Source: Pelagomonas calceolata
Taxonomy: Eukaryota > Sar > Pelagophyceae > Pelagomonadales > Pelagomonadaceae
Assembly: GCA_918797485.1 (NCBI GenBank)
Contig: CAKKNE010000003.1
Coordinates: 2,604,001-2,668,000 of the forward strand
Length of the DNA stretch: 64,000 nucleotides
Direction of reading: 5' to 3'
Part shown: piece by piece, positions 26,731-36,392 of the stretch
Layout: the number at the start of each line of letters is the position of its first letter
Position numbering within the stretch: position 1 is the first letter of the stretch
The notes under the pieces: generated by a model
What the model saw: only the letters and a program-made list of their open reading frames with translations
Databases searched by the model: none
Told to the model about the DNA's origin: nothing
Position numbers and translations under genes: made by a program

Positions 26731-29700
26731 TTACGCGGCGAACGCCTTCGCCGCCGCCACAACCGCCGAAGCGTCGTCGCCCTTCGCCGACCCCTGCGCG
26801 AAGGTCGGCTTGCCGCCGCCCCGCCCGCCGAGCGGCTCCAGCGCCGCGTTGAGCCACGCGCCGGCCGGCGCCAAAGCATGCCCGTCAGGCACCGCCGCGA
26901 ACGCGCCCACCTTCCCGCCGCCGCCCGCGACCACGAAGAGCGCCAGGTCCGGGTGCGCCTTGTGGATTTTTTTGGCGAGCTTGCCGACACTTTTCCCGTC
27001 GACGCCCGCGGGGACCTCGACCACCACACTTGTATGACCAGCCGCGGCGGCCTCGTCGCACTTCTCGACGACGACCTCGGCCGCGGCGCCGGCCGCCGCC
27101 GCGCCCTTTGCTTTCTCCTTTGCGGCCAATCTTTTCGCGACGGCTTCGAGCGACGCCCTCAGCTTCGGCTTCAGGGCCGCGGAGCACGTCGCAGCGTCGA
27201 TGCGCGCCCGTAGCTCTTTCTGCTGCTCTTGTGATGGTGCTTCTTCTTTCTCAAGTGTTTGACAAGCAGCCAATAACTCATCACCAACTCGAGCGGCCTC
27301 GGCGGCCTTCCCATTCGTCACCGCTTCCACCCTCCGGACACCTTTGGCCACGGCCTCCTCGCGCGTGATGACGAAGCGCTGCGCATCGCCCGAGGCGAGA
27401 GAATGCGTGCCCCCGCAGAGCTCGATCGACGCCGCGCGCCACTTGGCATTTGAGGGGTCCGCGCGCACATCATCTAACGTATCCTCCCCCAAACCGACGG
27501 CCACCACCCTAACGGGATCGGGGTAGTTCTCCCCAAACACAGCTCTCAATGACTCTATTTGCATAGCTTCGTCGAGCGGCACCAGAGCTCGCTGCACCGG
27601 ATCGTTTTTCTCAATAACACCGTTCACCAATGCTTCCACTTCTTCCAATTCATCAGTAGTTAGTGCTTTGCCGTGCGAGAAGTCGAAGCGCAACCGTTCC
27701 GCGTCGTTATCCGAGCCGCGCTGCGCGACGCCGTCTCCCAATTTGGTCCACAAGGCCCAATTGAGGGCGTGGGTCATGGAGTGGTTGATGGCGTTCCTCC
27801 TCCGGTTCTCGGCGTCGACTTTTGATTCTACAGAAGCAGATACGCGGATAGACCCTTCCGTGGCCACACACGTGTGCAGCACGTAGCCCGCGTAGGCCTG
27901 GACGTCCCGCACCTCCAGTGAGACGCCGTCCACTTCTATGACACCCACATCATTTTTCTGGCCGCCGGCCTCGGCGTAGAAGGGGGATTCATCTAGTACG
28001 ACGCCGACGGGTCCGTCACTCAGATCTCGTGCCTCGACTCGTTGTAAGGCACCGCTCTCATCCACAATGAACAGCGCCTGAACAACACCACTACCGCTCA
28101 CGGCGTCGTCCTTCACAGCATCGGCAACCGCAGACTGTGTTGTTTGAGAGACGCCAGAAGCTAGTAAGGCAGCGGTCTCGGCCGCACCCAGCTCAATCGT
28201 CGCCGAACCGAGAGCCGCCGCTGCTTTCGCCTGGCGGTCGGCCCTTGATCGCTCGACTTGCGTCTGCATCTCCTTCTCGAAGCCATTCACATCAACCCCG
28301 TACCCTTTCTCCCGAGCCACGAGTTCGGTCAGGTCAACCGGAAACCCGAGCGAATCATACAAGAAGAAGGCCGCTTCACCGGACAGCGTCCCGTCGCTCT
28401 TGGCGAGCTCCTCGTCCAAGTATCGGAGGCCCCTCTCAAGGGTCTTTTCAAAGGTCGCCTCTTCCTCTTGTAAGACACTTACCACTCGATCTAATTCATT
28501 GCGTAGTTCCGGGTAGGCGTCGCCATAAGGTGATGCGGCTAATGCGGGCGCGAGCTTGGAGAAGAATCCGGGTTGAGCACCTAACGTCTGGACGCCGTAG
28601 CGCACGGCTCTCCGTAGAATTCTCCTCAGCACGTAACCTCTACCTTCATTCGACACCACGGCACCGTCGGCGATCGCGAAACATAAACACCTGATATGGT
28701 CCGCCACGGCTCTGTAAGCGGTGTCCCTCAACCCCACATCCTCGTCCCCTAACTTGCCTTGGTACGGCGCAGAGCCCTCCGGGAGTAATTGGTGTGTAGC
28801 ATCGAACAAGAACTGGAACGCGTCCGTGTCGTAGTTCGACGGCTTCTCATTCAAGATAGCCACCAGTCTTTCCAAGCCTAATCCCGTATCTACGTGTTTG
28901 GCAGGTAACGAAGATAACTCGCCCGTCCGGCCGTCCCGGTTGAACTGGATAAACACGAGATTCCAGATCTCGATGACCGACGCGTCGTCCATGTTGACCA
29001 AGGGTGCGGCATCTCTGCCACCGATGCAGTCGTAGTGGAGCTCCGTGCAGGGGCCGCAGGGGCCTGCGCGGGCGTGGCGTGTGTGTCGCGAGTCCAATTA
29101 CGCCGTCGCGACGGTGCATGAAAGCTGAAGGTTCGGACGCCGCCTCGGACCAGAATCGCCCATCTCCCAGAAGTTGTCCGCCTTGTTTCCTGGTAAGACT
29201 CGCTCAGGTGCAAACCCGGCATCCAACCACAGTTGCTTTGCCTCGAGGTCGGGCTCCAAGCCGTCGCCGCCCTCGAAGTAGGTCGCGTACAACCTCTCCT
29301 TGTCCAACCCGTAGACGTCGCACATCAATTCGGTAGCCCACTGGATCGCTTCGGCCTTGAAGTAGTCCCCAAAACTCCAGCTACCCATCATCTCGAAGAA
29401 CGTGTGATGGTACGTGTCGAGGCCCACGTCTTCCAGGTCGTTGTGCTTGCCTCCCGCCCTTATACATTTTTGACTGTTTGTGGCTCGCGTCAAGCCTTCT
29501 AAGCTTGTACCGGGTTCCACTTGCCCCAAAAAAATAGGCTTAAATTGGTTCATTCCCGCATTGGCGAACAGTAGCGTGGGGTCGCTCAACGGTACGACCG
29601 GCGAGGACTTGACGAAACTGTGTTCCCTCTTACTCTCGAAGTAGTCCGTGAAGGCCGTCCTTGTCCTTGAAACGGTCCACGCCTCTCCACTAAACCGTCT

Positions 29701-29790
29701 AGTTAAGTGTCGTGCTTTGTGCGTCGGGCCTCTCAGTGCTTGGACGGGCCGCAGCACCGCCAGGAGCATGGCTACGCTTGGTGAGCGCAT
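26731..29790 (-). CDS. AARS: Alanyl-tRNA synthetase, two exons, with presequence
   Basis: Exon 1 is 29790-29151 and exon 2 is 29063-26731. Removal of 29150-29064 (87 bp, GTCCGAG...GCGCAG) restores the class II motif [20 protein letters not shown]. The approximately 990-residue enzyme has an N-terminal presequence ([15 protein letters not shown]..) and the aminoacylation core ([33 protein letters not shown]). The editing domain carries zinc ligands in HSMTHAL and CGGTH, followed by a C-Ala domain. It should charge tRNA-Ala and clear mischarged Ser/Gly. The presequence suggests organellar or dual use. Met 29769 is an alternative start. Confidence 0.93.
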
Positions 29791-30298
29791 CCGTGCGCGC
29801 CCCGCGTCACCGCGTCGCTCTGCCTTGCTGCCAGCACTCTCCGGAGCTGCTCGCTGCAGGCCACGAACTGCTCTACCTAACGCCCGCCCGGCACTTCTGG
29901 AGCTATATTGTGACCTCCTGACGCCCCGGTTGCCCCCGCGCGCAGAGAGCACAGAGTTGACGTCCAGCGTGTTTTACGTGACTTCTAGTGGGTTATACTA
30001 GCGTAAAACGCACGCTTCCGAAGCAAAGGTATGCCTACGCGACCCTAGAGACGTCTCCTACTTGCAACTGCCAGCGTAGTGGGGGCTTGATCCCATGAGG
30101 CCCAATTTCATCTGGCATTCGCACTCAGGCGCATTTGTGCGCGCATCGATGGAACGTCGCACAATCTGAGCCATTGAGAAGCGCACCGGGCCCGTACGCG
30201 ATCGGTGCGGCGACGCCCGACCATCGATAGCGGCACACAGAGCCAGTGGAGGCAGCCCCTCCGAGGCAGCAGCGGTTGAAAACGGGTGCGCGCCATCG
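29791..30298. other. Divergent promoter region, AlaRS / HSF, weak palindrome variant
   Basis: 508 bp with no gene. CTAGTGGGTTATACTAGCG at 29985-30003 keeps both CTAG arms of the recurrent palindrome but has a shortened, altered core. I score it as a possible decayed copy only. Confidence 0.3.
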
Positions 30299-30868
30299 AT
30301 GGAGGAAGTCGACGCCGCGGCGCCGGTCGCGCCGTTCGTGCAGCAGCTCTACAAGCTCGTGCACGAGGGGCTTCACATAACGTGGGCGGCCGACGGCGCC
30401 GCGCTGGTCATCCCGGACCCCACAAAATTTGCGGCGGACCGCTGCCCCGTCTACTTCAAGCATAGCAACTGGACGTCGTTCGCGCGGATGCTGAACATGT
30501 ACGAGTTCCGGCGGCGGAAGAGCGCCGACGGGAGCGCGGTCTTCGCGCATCCCCATTTCACGCGCGACGGGGCCCGGCTCGCGCGGGTGGTGCGGAAGAA
30601 GCGGGCGTCTTCATCATCTTGGGAGGACGTCGACGCGGTTGGCAAGTCATTGGCCGCGGAGGACGTCGCGCGGGCAGCGGCGTCGGGCGTCGACTGGCGT
30701 CACCGGTGCCGGGAGCTCCGGCGGCGCGTCGAACAGCTAGAGGCGGAGAACGCGCGGCTCAGGGACGAACCCGCCGTCGTCCCGAGGCAACGCGAGCCGC
30801 CCGACCGCACAACGTTCTGCGACGACCTCTTCAGCCCCAAACGAAGGCGGTCGGGGGGCTGCTTCTAA
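30299..30868 (+). CDS. Heat-shock-factor-type transcription factor
   Basis: The 189-residue protein holds an HSF DNA-binding domain (about residues 10-100): VAPFVQQLYKLVHEG, then a wing/recognition segment YFKHSNWTSFARMLNMYEFRR and FAHPHFTRDGARLARVVRKK. A short heptad coiled coil for oligomerisation follows (WRHRCRELRRRVEQLEAENARLRDE), and the protein ends with a basic KRRR stretch. It lacks a long activation domain, so it is a minimal HSF. These are expanded in stramenopiles. It is divergent from AlaRS. Confidence 0.88.
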   Translation: MEEVDAAAPVAPFVQQLYKLVHEGLHITWAADGAALVIPDPTKFAADRCPVYFKHSNWTSFARMLNMYEFRRRKSADGSAVFAHPHFTRDGARLARVVRKKRASSSSWEDVDAVGKSLAAEDVARAAASGVDWRHRCRELRRRVEQLEAENARLRDEPAVVPRQREPPDRTTFCDDLFSPKRRRSGGCF

Positions 30869-30939
30869 ATATGTGTTTGTGATTCTTCTCACACCGGCAC
30901 GCCATCGCCGGGGCCGGACGTCGAAATTAAGGGTAGCCA

Positions 30940-31563
30940 TTACCCGGGCCTAAAGGGGGTGTCAGTATTGGGCCTAAAGAACGCGACCGAGTCGAGGACC
31001 CCGTCTAAACCCGCGGGCCACTTTTGTGCAGGCGCCGCGGCGCTCACGGTGACGGCCCAGTACTGGCCAGCCTCGCCCGCGTGGACCGTGAAGACGTCGA
31101 CCACTTTCTGTTGCGCCTGCTCGCTCGTCAGCACGTAGGCCTTGCGCTCGCCCTTCGTGGCCACGGCGACGTCGGCGGGCGTTCCCGGGGGCACGACCAT
31201 CTCCTTCACATCTGTTTCGGTGAGTGCTTTTTCGATGTCGACATAGAGCTGGTCGTTCGCGGGCACCATGCGCGCCTCTATACCAATGACGGCGCCGTCT
31301 TTCGCACTCTCGTCTGTGCAGGTCGTCACGCGGTTGCCGGCCACCAGCCCCATAAGCGCACCCGTGCCGCGGCACCGCCAGCCCTTGGGGTACTGGAAGC
31401 GCAGGCCGATCGTACCGTCCTCGAAATTCACGAAATTTTCACTCGCCGCGTGTGCGGGCGCTGCAAACGCAGCGCTCACGCCGGCACCGAGGGCCGTCCT
31501 GCGGCTGAGGCCCAGCTTGTGGGCATTTGTCGAAACGAGCACAGCGCTGAGGCACCAGAGCAT
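30940..31563 (-). CDS. PsbP-domain thylakoid lumen protein (Tat-type)
   Basis: From Met 31563 the protein has about 207 residues. A signal peptide (MLWCLSAVLVSTNA) is followed by LSRRTALGAGVSAAFAAPAHA, a twin-arginine lumen-targeting signal with an AxA cleavage site. The PsbP-like domain begins NFVNFEDGTIGLRFQYPKGW. PsbP-like proteins help photosystem II assembly or NDH function in the lumen. Other in-frame Mets at 31587 and 31695 would only lengthen the presequence. Neighbours are HSF (convergent, 71 bp) and the divergent region with palindrome copy 6. Confidence 0.82.
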   Translation of the reverse strand: MLWCLSAVLVSTNAHKLGLSRRTALGAGVSAAFAAPAHAASENFVNFEDGTIGLRFQYPKGWRCRGTGALMGLVAGNRVTTCTDESAKDGAVIGIEARMVPANDQLYVDIEKALTETDVKEMVVPPGTPADVAVATKGERKAYVLTSEQAQQKVVDVFTVHAGEAGQYWAVTVSAAAPAQKWPAGLDGVLDSVAFFRPNTDTPFRPG

Positions 31564-31702
31564 GGTGTGTGATCTAGTCCTGAGCATGAGTGTAGTTCGC
31601 CAGCGCTGCTCTCTGCTCGGGTGGAGCTGTGTAAAGCGGCTTCCTGTAACCAGATCTGGCAGGCGGCAGCAGCATAGGCACTTGCACTCGGACAAAAACG
31701 AG

Positions 31703-31726
31703 GCTAGCGGCTGTAAGACACACTAG
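31703..31726. promoter_or_regulatory. Recurrent palindromic motif, copy 6
   Basis: GCTAGCG, CTGTAAGACA core and CACTAG. It lies 140 bp upstream of the PsbP-like start and 169 bp upstream of the small frame at 31895. Confidence 0.65.
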
Positions 31727-31894
31727 GAATGCTCTCCAAGCATTTATTGGCTCTCTACTGCGATCTGGCCGGTGTGTGCGGTCTGCGAGACAAGATCTAG
31801 GCTACGCGTTGCTGCCAGACCGCGAGAAACTGCGCCTAGTACACAGATCCACAGATCCACGCCACACTCCAGGGGCACTCATCACAGCTGCGAG

Positions 31895-32053
31895 ATGGCG
31901 GCATCGATGCAAAACGACGAAGCCATTGCTAGGAGCCTGCAGTACCAGGAGCAGGATGCGGCAAGTGAACGCCGGGCGACGGCCAAGCGGCGCGCCGCCG
32001 CGGCATCGCCACGATGTTTCTGGGACTCCGCTTCAAACAGGAGGTCGATTTAG
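31895..32053 (+). CDS. Small protein with UIM-like helix (possible gene)
   Basis: A 52-residue frame starts MAASMQNDEAIARSLQYQEQ. NDEAIARSLQYQ resembles a ubiquitin-interacting motif, and a similar DDEALARRLQREWEE occurs in the FG/ankyrin protein. Position supports it: 169 bp downstream of a palindrome copy, and convergent with the next minus gene at a 41-bp gap as elsewhere in the window. It could also be the first exon of the Ddi1-like gene downstream, which would require an intron spanning an antisense gene. Short length keeps confidence low. Confidence 0.35.
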   Translation: MAASMQNDEAIARSLQYQEQDAASERRATAKRRAAAASPRCFWDSASNRRSI

Positions 32054-32094
32054 CTGACACGCGGCCCTTAGCGAAAGGGGCCGCTCGAGATTGA

Positions 32095-32640
32095 TCACAA
32101 GTACAAGGCGAATGCGTACCAGTCCGATGACAAAAGCTCGCGCGTTGGTGGGTTGAGCTTGACCTTCGTCGTCACGTCGTAGATCCGCGCGACGCTCGAG
32201 CGTCTCGCAGCGGCCGCAGCCCGTGTCGCGAAATTTTGATCCAGAGAGTTGTATGCGGCCCGCGGCAGTCGCTGTTCCTGTGTCTTGTGTAAGTTTAAAC
32301 CCAACCTCTTTACTCCGCCCTTGTCCATACAAGCCTCCACGGCACGCATCTGGAGACCAAGGCGAGCTAACGGCGAGAGGTGGTCCAGGAGAACCCTGAC
32401 CATCTCTTCTGAGTTCCCGTCCTTGACGACCACACAGGTCGCGCCTTCGTTAGTATGACGGAGCACATCAGGATGGGTTAATACAGCACGGTTTCTTTTC
32501 ATGTTGAAAACTGCCTCTCTAGCGATAGGCACTTTGGCACTGTGATTTCTGCTTGGAGGCGCCGCACCGATCATAGCCGCCCTTTCTCGATCAGTGGGGT
32601 GGTCCTCCTGGGAGAGTTTGACGATGACTTCGTTTCCCAC
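32095..32640 (-). CDS. Unrecognised protein, start unclear
   Basis: A well-mixed frame of about 181 residues with varied synonymous codons, for example AREAVFNMKRNRAVLTHP, GATCVVVKDGNSEEMVRVLL and a C-terminal TRELLSSDWYAFALYL. The codon at 32640 is GTG. The first in-frame ATG is at 32574 (159 residues). The frame is open a little further upstream to a TAG near 32688, without ATG. An upstream exon is unlikely because the Ddi1-like gene starts on the other strand at 32709. No family recognised. Confidence 0.55.
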   Translation of the reverse strand: MGNEVIVKLSQEDHPTDRERAAMIGAAPPSRNHSAKVPIAREAVFNMKRNRAVLTHPDVLRHTNEGATCVVVKDGNSEEMVRVLLDHLSPLARLGLQMRAVEACMDKGGVKRLGLNLHKTQEQRLPRAAYNSLDQNFATRAAAAARRSSVARIYDVTTKVKLNPPTRELLSSDWYAFALYL

Positions 32641-32708
32641 GCGCTCGACCGCGAGCGGGTGTTTTGCGACTCTGGGCCGTGGCTGGCCCTACTGGCGTCG
32701 ATGGTGGG

Positions 32709-33203
32709 ATGGTTTTGGTCGAGTGTCGGTTCGGAGATGCGGCCGCCGTGGAGATGATGGTCGACTCGGGCGCGCAGCACAGCGTGATCTCGGCCCCGTT
32801 AGCTCGAAGGCTCGGCCTGATGAACCGCTTGGATCGGTCCGAGCAGGGCGTCGCCGCGGGAGTCGGAAGAGCGCGGATCATCGGCAAATTACGGTCCGTG
32901 GCGATCTACCTGAAGAACGTCGAGTTCGCTTCCGCGTAGAATTTGAATTTCACGGCCCCCCACGCTATCAACGCAATGCTGTGCGCACGCAGGTTCGCTT
33001 TAGACTTCTCGGTTCTAGAAGTACAAGATCAGTTGTTGTTACTGGGCCTCGACCAGCTCCGCCGCTTCAGATGCATCATTGACCTTGAGCAGAACGTCCT
33101 CGTGTTCGGCGGCGCCGGCGGCGTGCAGGTACCCTTCCTCGAGCAGGAGCGCGTCCGGCGCTACATCCAGGGGACTCCCCTCGACGGCTGCCGGCAGATG
33201 TGA
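32709..33203 (+). CDS. DDI1: Ddi1-like retroviral-type aspartic protease, minimal form
   Basis: Exon 1 is 32709-32923 and exon 2 is 32993-33203. Removing 32924-32992 (69 bp, GT-AG, phase 2) joins IYLKNVE to FALDFSVLEVQDQLLLLGLD. The 141-residue product is the retropepsin domain of Ddi1: catalytic MMVDSGAQHSVIS, the GVGRARIIGKL flap region, then LLLGLDQLRRFRCIIDLEQNVLVF. Ddi1 clips polyubiquitinated clients such as the proteasome transcription factor NRF1. The usual N-terminal ubiquitin-like domain is absent, or lies in an unseen exon. The intron sits exactly in a perfect 8-bp duplication, GTTCGCTT. Confidence 0.85.
32932..32992. mobile_element. Introner relic D (intron of the Ddi1-like gene)
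   Basis: 61 bp flanked by perfect GTTCGCTT duplications (32924-32931 and 32993-33000). The donor GT comes from the left duplication and the AG from the element end. Its interior (GAATTTCACG..CCCCACGCTATCAACGC) is recognisably related to the start of element B (AAATTTCGGG..CCCCACGCCATCGACGC). It appears to be a shortened or diverged member of the same family. Confidence 0.6.
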
Positions 33204-33210
33204 GTGTGTA

Positions 33211-34095
33211 TTAATACCTTTGTTTCTTACGTGGGGGGTAAAAACCTTTGTTTCGCGGAGGCTCAAACACAACAACACGCCCCACAACGGCCTCGAGCTC
33301 CTTTAATAATTTCTTGTTCCGCGTCGCCGCGACGACGACGTCGACGGCGGCCCCAGTCGGGGCTCGCGCGGCTCGACAAAACTCGGCGACGAGCCGCGCG
33401 AGCCCCGACTTGACGCCGTCGCACCGGCTCTCCGCGACGCGAATTAACACGGCGCGCGCCGCCCAGGGGCCCCCATCCAACGCCGCGAGCTGCGCCGCCC
33501 AGGCCCGCCGCCGCGGCCCGCGCGGGTTCAGGCAGACCACGTGCGCAACCGCGCGTCCTTCCACAAGTGCCTCGGCCGCCTCCAGCACAGCCTCGACGCC
33601 GTCGAAGCGGAGCTGGTCGCCGTCCCAGGCCACGAGCGCCGTCGGCGTCGCGGTGGCCCAGCGCGCCGTCGCCACGTCGCCGAGCGGCAGGAACGGCGGC
33701 GCCGTCGCCGGCGCCGCGGCGAGCGCGCGCTCGAGCGCCGCCGCCGCGCCGGGCACGACGGCCGCGACGCGCGCCTGGACCCAGGCGTCCGGCGCCTCGC
33801 CGCCACCGCGCCAGCGCTCGGCGCGCGGCCGCCGCTTGCCCGGCGCGGCCTGCACGCCGCGGACGTCGGGCCGCCGCGCGACCGCGAGGCCGGCGCCCGC
33901 CGCGGCCGCCGCGACGCAGCGCCGCTGCCGCGCCGTGAGCGGGCCGAGCGCGAGGCCTTCGTCGTTCGGGCGCTTCCTCTTCTTCTTCTTTCCGACGCTC
34001 GGCGCGGCGGCTCGCGCGTAGACCTCCTGCGGTTGCTTTTTGGGTTGTGTGCTTTTCTTCTTTGCTACTTTGCGTGTTTTTTGGAAGATCTTCAT
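33211..34095 (-). CDS. Basic nucleolar-type protein of unknown function
   Basis: The 294-residue protein starts with a Lys-rich segment (MKIFQKTRKVAKKKSTQPKK, then KKKKRKRP), which suggests a nuclear/nucleolar signal. An Ala/Arg-rich body follows with a more ordered region (about 150-270: ATPTALVAWDGDQLRFDGVEAVLEAAE, RAVLIRVAESRCDGVKSGLARLV). It ends EPPRNKGFYPPRKKQRY. The ordered part may be a Rossmann-like domain, but I cannot name a family. It converges on the Ddi1-like gene with 7 bp between. Confidence 0.65.
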   Translation of the reverse strand: MKIFQKTRKVAKKKSTQPKKQPQEVYARAAAPSVGKKKKRKRPNDEGLALGPLTARQRRCVAAAAAGAGLAVARRPDVRGVQAAPGKRRPRAERWRGGGEAPDAWVQARVAAVVPGAAAALERALAAAPATAPPFLPLGDVATARWATATPTALVAWDGDQLRFDGVEAVLEAAEALVEGRAVAHVVCLNPRGPRRRAWAAQLAALDGGPWAARAVLIRVAESRCDGVKSGLARLVAEFCRAARAPTGAAVDVVVAATRNKKLLKELEAVVGRVVVFEPPRNKGFYPPRKKQRY

Positions 34096-34289
34096 AGCTG
34101 TGTGCCGTTTTGCTCGTTAGCGCAAGCCAGTCGAGTGTGTGCTCTCCTTACTGCCTCGACTATCCGGCTGTGGTACAATGCTGTAGCTTCGCGTCCCAGC
34201 GCAGAACAAACGTGGCAGTTACTAGCGTTGCGCTAAATCAGTTCTAGCCGCGCTAGACCGTATTACACAGTGGGCTCCAATCAGCTCGA

Positions 34290-34313
34290 CCTAGCGTTGG
34301 TAAAGACACTAGC
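34290..34313. promoter_or_regulatory. Recurrent palindromic motif, copy 7
   Basis: CCTAGCG, GGTAAAGACA core and CTAGC. It lies in the 441-bp divergent region (34096-34536), 195 bp and 224 bp upstream of its two genes. The region also holds an ACTAGCGTTGCGCTA palindrome near 34220. Confidence 0.6.
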
Positions 34314-34536
34314 AAGTCTCTGAGAGCTTGGAGTTTCAAGGTGACTCAGCGCCGTCTGCGAGCAGCGAAACTGCGAGACGAAGCCGTGGTTAGCAGCCCA
34401 CCCACAACTGCTACTACAACGACGCACGCACGCTCGGTCTGAAACGCTCGTCGAGCTGTCAACACTTCCATTAACAAAGGTGTATCATTTGCACCGCATT
34501 TGCAAAGCGGAGCGCGAAACCGTCTAAGACGCAGCG

Positions 34537-35622
34537 ATGAGGCGCCGCCACGCTATGCTGCTGCTGCCCGCAACAATCTTGGCCCTCTCGATGCAGACGC
34601 AGGCGCCGCCTAGAGTAGTGGTAGATCTCGACGTCGTCGCGGACACGCTGCCCCTCGAGTCCGAGGTCTACTTGAGTGCGTTGCAGAGTCTCAGGCCCGA
34701 GGGCCCCTGGCGCGACCAGCGCGACCTCCCACAACATAGATGGAGAACCTTTGACTTAGCAAGGAAGTACCACCGCGTTTTGAGGGAGTTACGAGTCGTG
34801 CGGCCCGCGGACGCGTGCATGATGCTGCGCTTGTTGTTTGAGGAGGACGAGGTCGGGCGCCGCGCCATCGCGGCTAGAAAGGACCCGTCGGGCACGAAGT
34901 GGGAGGGCGGTGGCTGGGCCCCGACCGAGGGCGAACTGCAGGGCGTGCGGCCGGGCACGCGGCCCCTCACGGCGGGGGAGGTCGTCGAGAACTGGGACGA
35001 GGTGCTCGGGCCGCGGTGCTTCGCGCGGTGGCGGAGCGAGGACGCCGATTTTCAGCTCGCGGATATTGACGACGCGGTCGCGACCGCGGCGGCGCAGCGC
35101 CTCGAGGACGCGGCGGCCGTGGCCGACGCGCTGGCCTGGCGGCCCGACGCGCTGCGCGCGCTGCGCGCGGCGCAGCGCGCGGGAAGAGTGTACCGGGGCG
35201 CGCCTCTGGTATTAGTGCGGCACGACCTGCTGGGCCTCTCGACCGTCGATCATTCTGGAGACGTTTTGGCGGGCTGGCGCGGCGTGGTCCGGACGGTGCT
35301 GCCGCGCGCCGACGTCGCGTTTTGCAGAGGCGCGCTGGACGTCGCGGACGAGCTCCTCGACGGCCACGCGGAGCAGACGCTGTACTACGGCGGGTCGCCG
35401 CGGCTGACCCTGCAGCTGGGCGCGGCGCTGCAGGGCGCCGTCGAGAGCCGCGAGACGGGCCTGCACATCTGCGAGTGGGTCGACCGCTGGCGCGACGCGG
35501 GCGCGCCGCCGCCGATGCCGCCGCAGCTCGACATCATCTCGCTCGAGGACGAGCACCGCGACTTCCGGGCGGCGCTCGGCGTGTCCGTGCGGCCGCGGGG
35601 TTTGGCGGATTGGACGGAGTAA
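34537..35622 (+). CDS. Unrecognised protein with N-terminal signal, possible diverged HAD fold
   Basis: The 361-residue protein has a signal-like N terminus (MRRRHAMLLLPATILALSMQTQA). PPRVVVDLDVVADTLP follows, where a DLDVV after a beta strand is reminiscent of HAD motif I. A central block QRAGRVYRGAPLVLVRHDLL and VLPRADVAFCRGALDVADELLDGH..TLYYGGSPR are plausible later strands. Catalytic residues cannot be assigned confidently. The HAD idea is inference; function unknown. It converges on the BART-like gene with an 11-bp gap. Confidence 0.6.
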   Translation: MRRRHAMLLLPATILALSMQTQAPPRVVVDLDVVADTLPLESEVYLSALQSLRPEGPWRDQRDLPQHRWRTFDLARKYHRVLRELRVVRPADACMMLRLLFEEDEVGRRAIAARKDPSGTKWEGGGWAPTEGELQGVRPGTRPLTAGEVVENWDEVLGPRCFARWRSEDADFQLADIDDAVATAAAQRLEDAAAVADALAWRPDALRALRAAQRAGRVYRGAPLVLVRHDLLGLSTVDHSGDVLAGWRGVVRTVLPRADVAFCRGALDVADELLDGHAEQTLYYGGSPRLTLQLGAALQGAVESRETGLHICEWVDRWRDAGAPPPMPPQLDIISLEDEHRDFRAALGVSVRPRGLADWTE

Positions 35623-35633
35623 ATGTGTAGATA

Positions 35634-36095
35634 TTAGCTTACCTTACTCCCGTGCAGCCGCTTGTACCGCACGCGCGCCTTGACGCCGTCGATCCAGCAC
35701 CGGATGTCCTCCATCTCGTAGAGCGTGTCAAGGCAGTCGGAGGCGTCCAGCATCGGCGCGCCGGACCCGTCCTTCAGTTCCCGCAGCGCGTCGTAAAAGT
35801 CCGCGAGCGTCCGACCCAGCGAACGTATGTACGCCTCGACGTAGCTTTCTAGGAGCCGGACGAAGGTCGCGTGCAGCTCCTGCTGCGCGAAGCTGAACTC
35901 CTCCGAGTCCGGGTCCGTGTGCGGCATGCATTGGTCCTCCAACGCTTCCAAAGCTTTATACTCGTCCATGCTGTTCGCGTCGAAGAGGTCGAAGAGGTAG
36001 TTGCTCACGAGGCTCACGAGCTCCGCGGGCGACCGCGGCGGCGCCGTGCGCGTGAAGCGCGAGACCGGCGGCGGCGGCGGGCCGGACAGCGCCAT
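35634..36095 (-). CDS. BART-like domain protein (ARL2-binding / CFAP36 type?)
   Basis: The 153-residue acidic, all-helical protein starts MALSGPPPPPVSRFTRTAPP. The helical block SLVSNYLFDLFDANSMDEYKAL..EDQCMPH..SEEFSFAQQELHATFVRLLESYVEAYIRSLGRT resembles the BART domain. In that domain E..F...Y..Y..L.E..LE..L...G marks the helix that binds ARL2/ARL3 GTPases. Such proteins act at cilia or mitochondria. The match is by pattern only. Confidence 0.5.
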   Translation of the reverse strand: MALSGPPPPPVSRFTRTAPPRSPAELVSLVSNYLFDLFDANSMDEYKALEALEDQCMPHTDPDSEEFSFAQQELHATFVRLLESYVEAYIRSLGRTLADFYDALRELKDGSGAPMLDASDCLDTLYEMEDIRCWIDGVKARVRYKRLHGSKVS

Positions 36096-36370
36096 GGTGT
36101 TGCGCGGTGCGTACCGCTGCCCACTGGTCTACACGTTTGGCTCGTGCGGCCGGGATCGTAGACGACGCGTCGACGCCGCGGCGCACGCGATCACTGGTAC
36201 CAGGATCTGGGACTGAGTGGCCCTTTTGTGCCCAGGGCTGCCCGCGCGGCCGGGATCTGCGCCACCGGTCCGTGCGCGCGACAGAGCCCCACGATACAAG
36301 GAGCAGCCTCCCGCTCACGCGGCAGGAGACGCTCACGAGGCCCCGAAATCACAGCGCTCAAGCTCGCCTC

Positions 36371-36392
36371 TAGTGTCTTACGGTCGCTAGCT
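36371..36392. promoter_or_regulatory. Recurrent palindromic motif, copy 8
   Basis: CTAGTG, TCTTACG core and TCGCTAGC, inverted orientation. It lies in the 520-bp divergent region (36096-36615), 276 bp and 224 bp upstream of the two flanking starts. Confidence 0.65.

Noticed and set aside
32041-32660. Plus-strand exon(s) for the missing ubiquitin-like domain of the Ddi1-like gene
   Set aside because: None of the plus frames resembles a ubiquitin fold, and the opposite strand carries a better coding frame.
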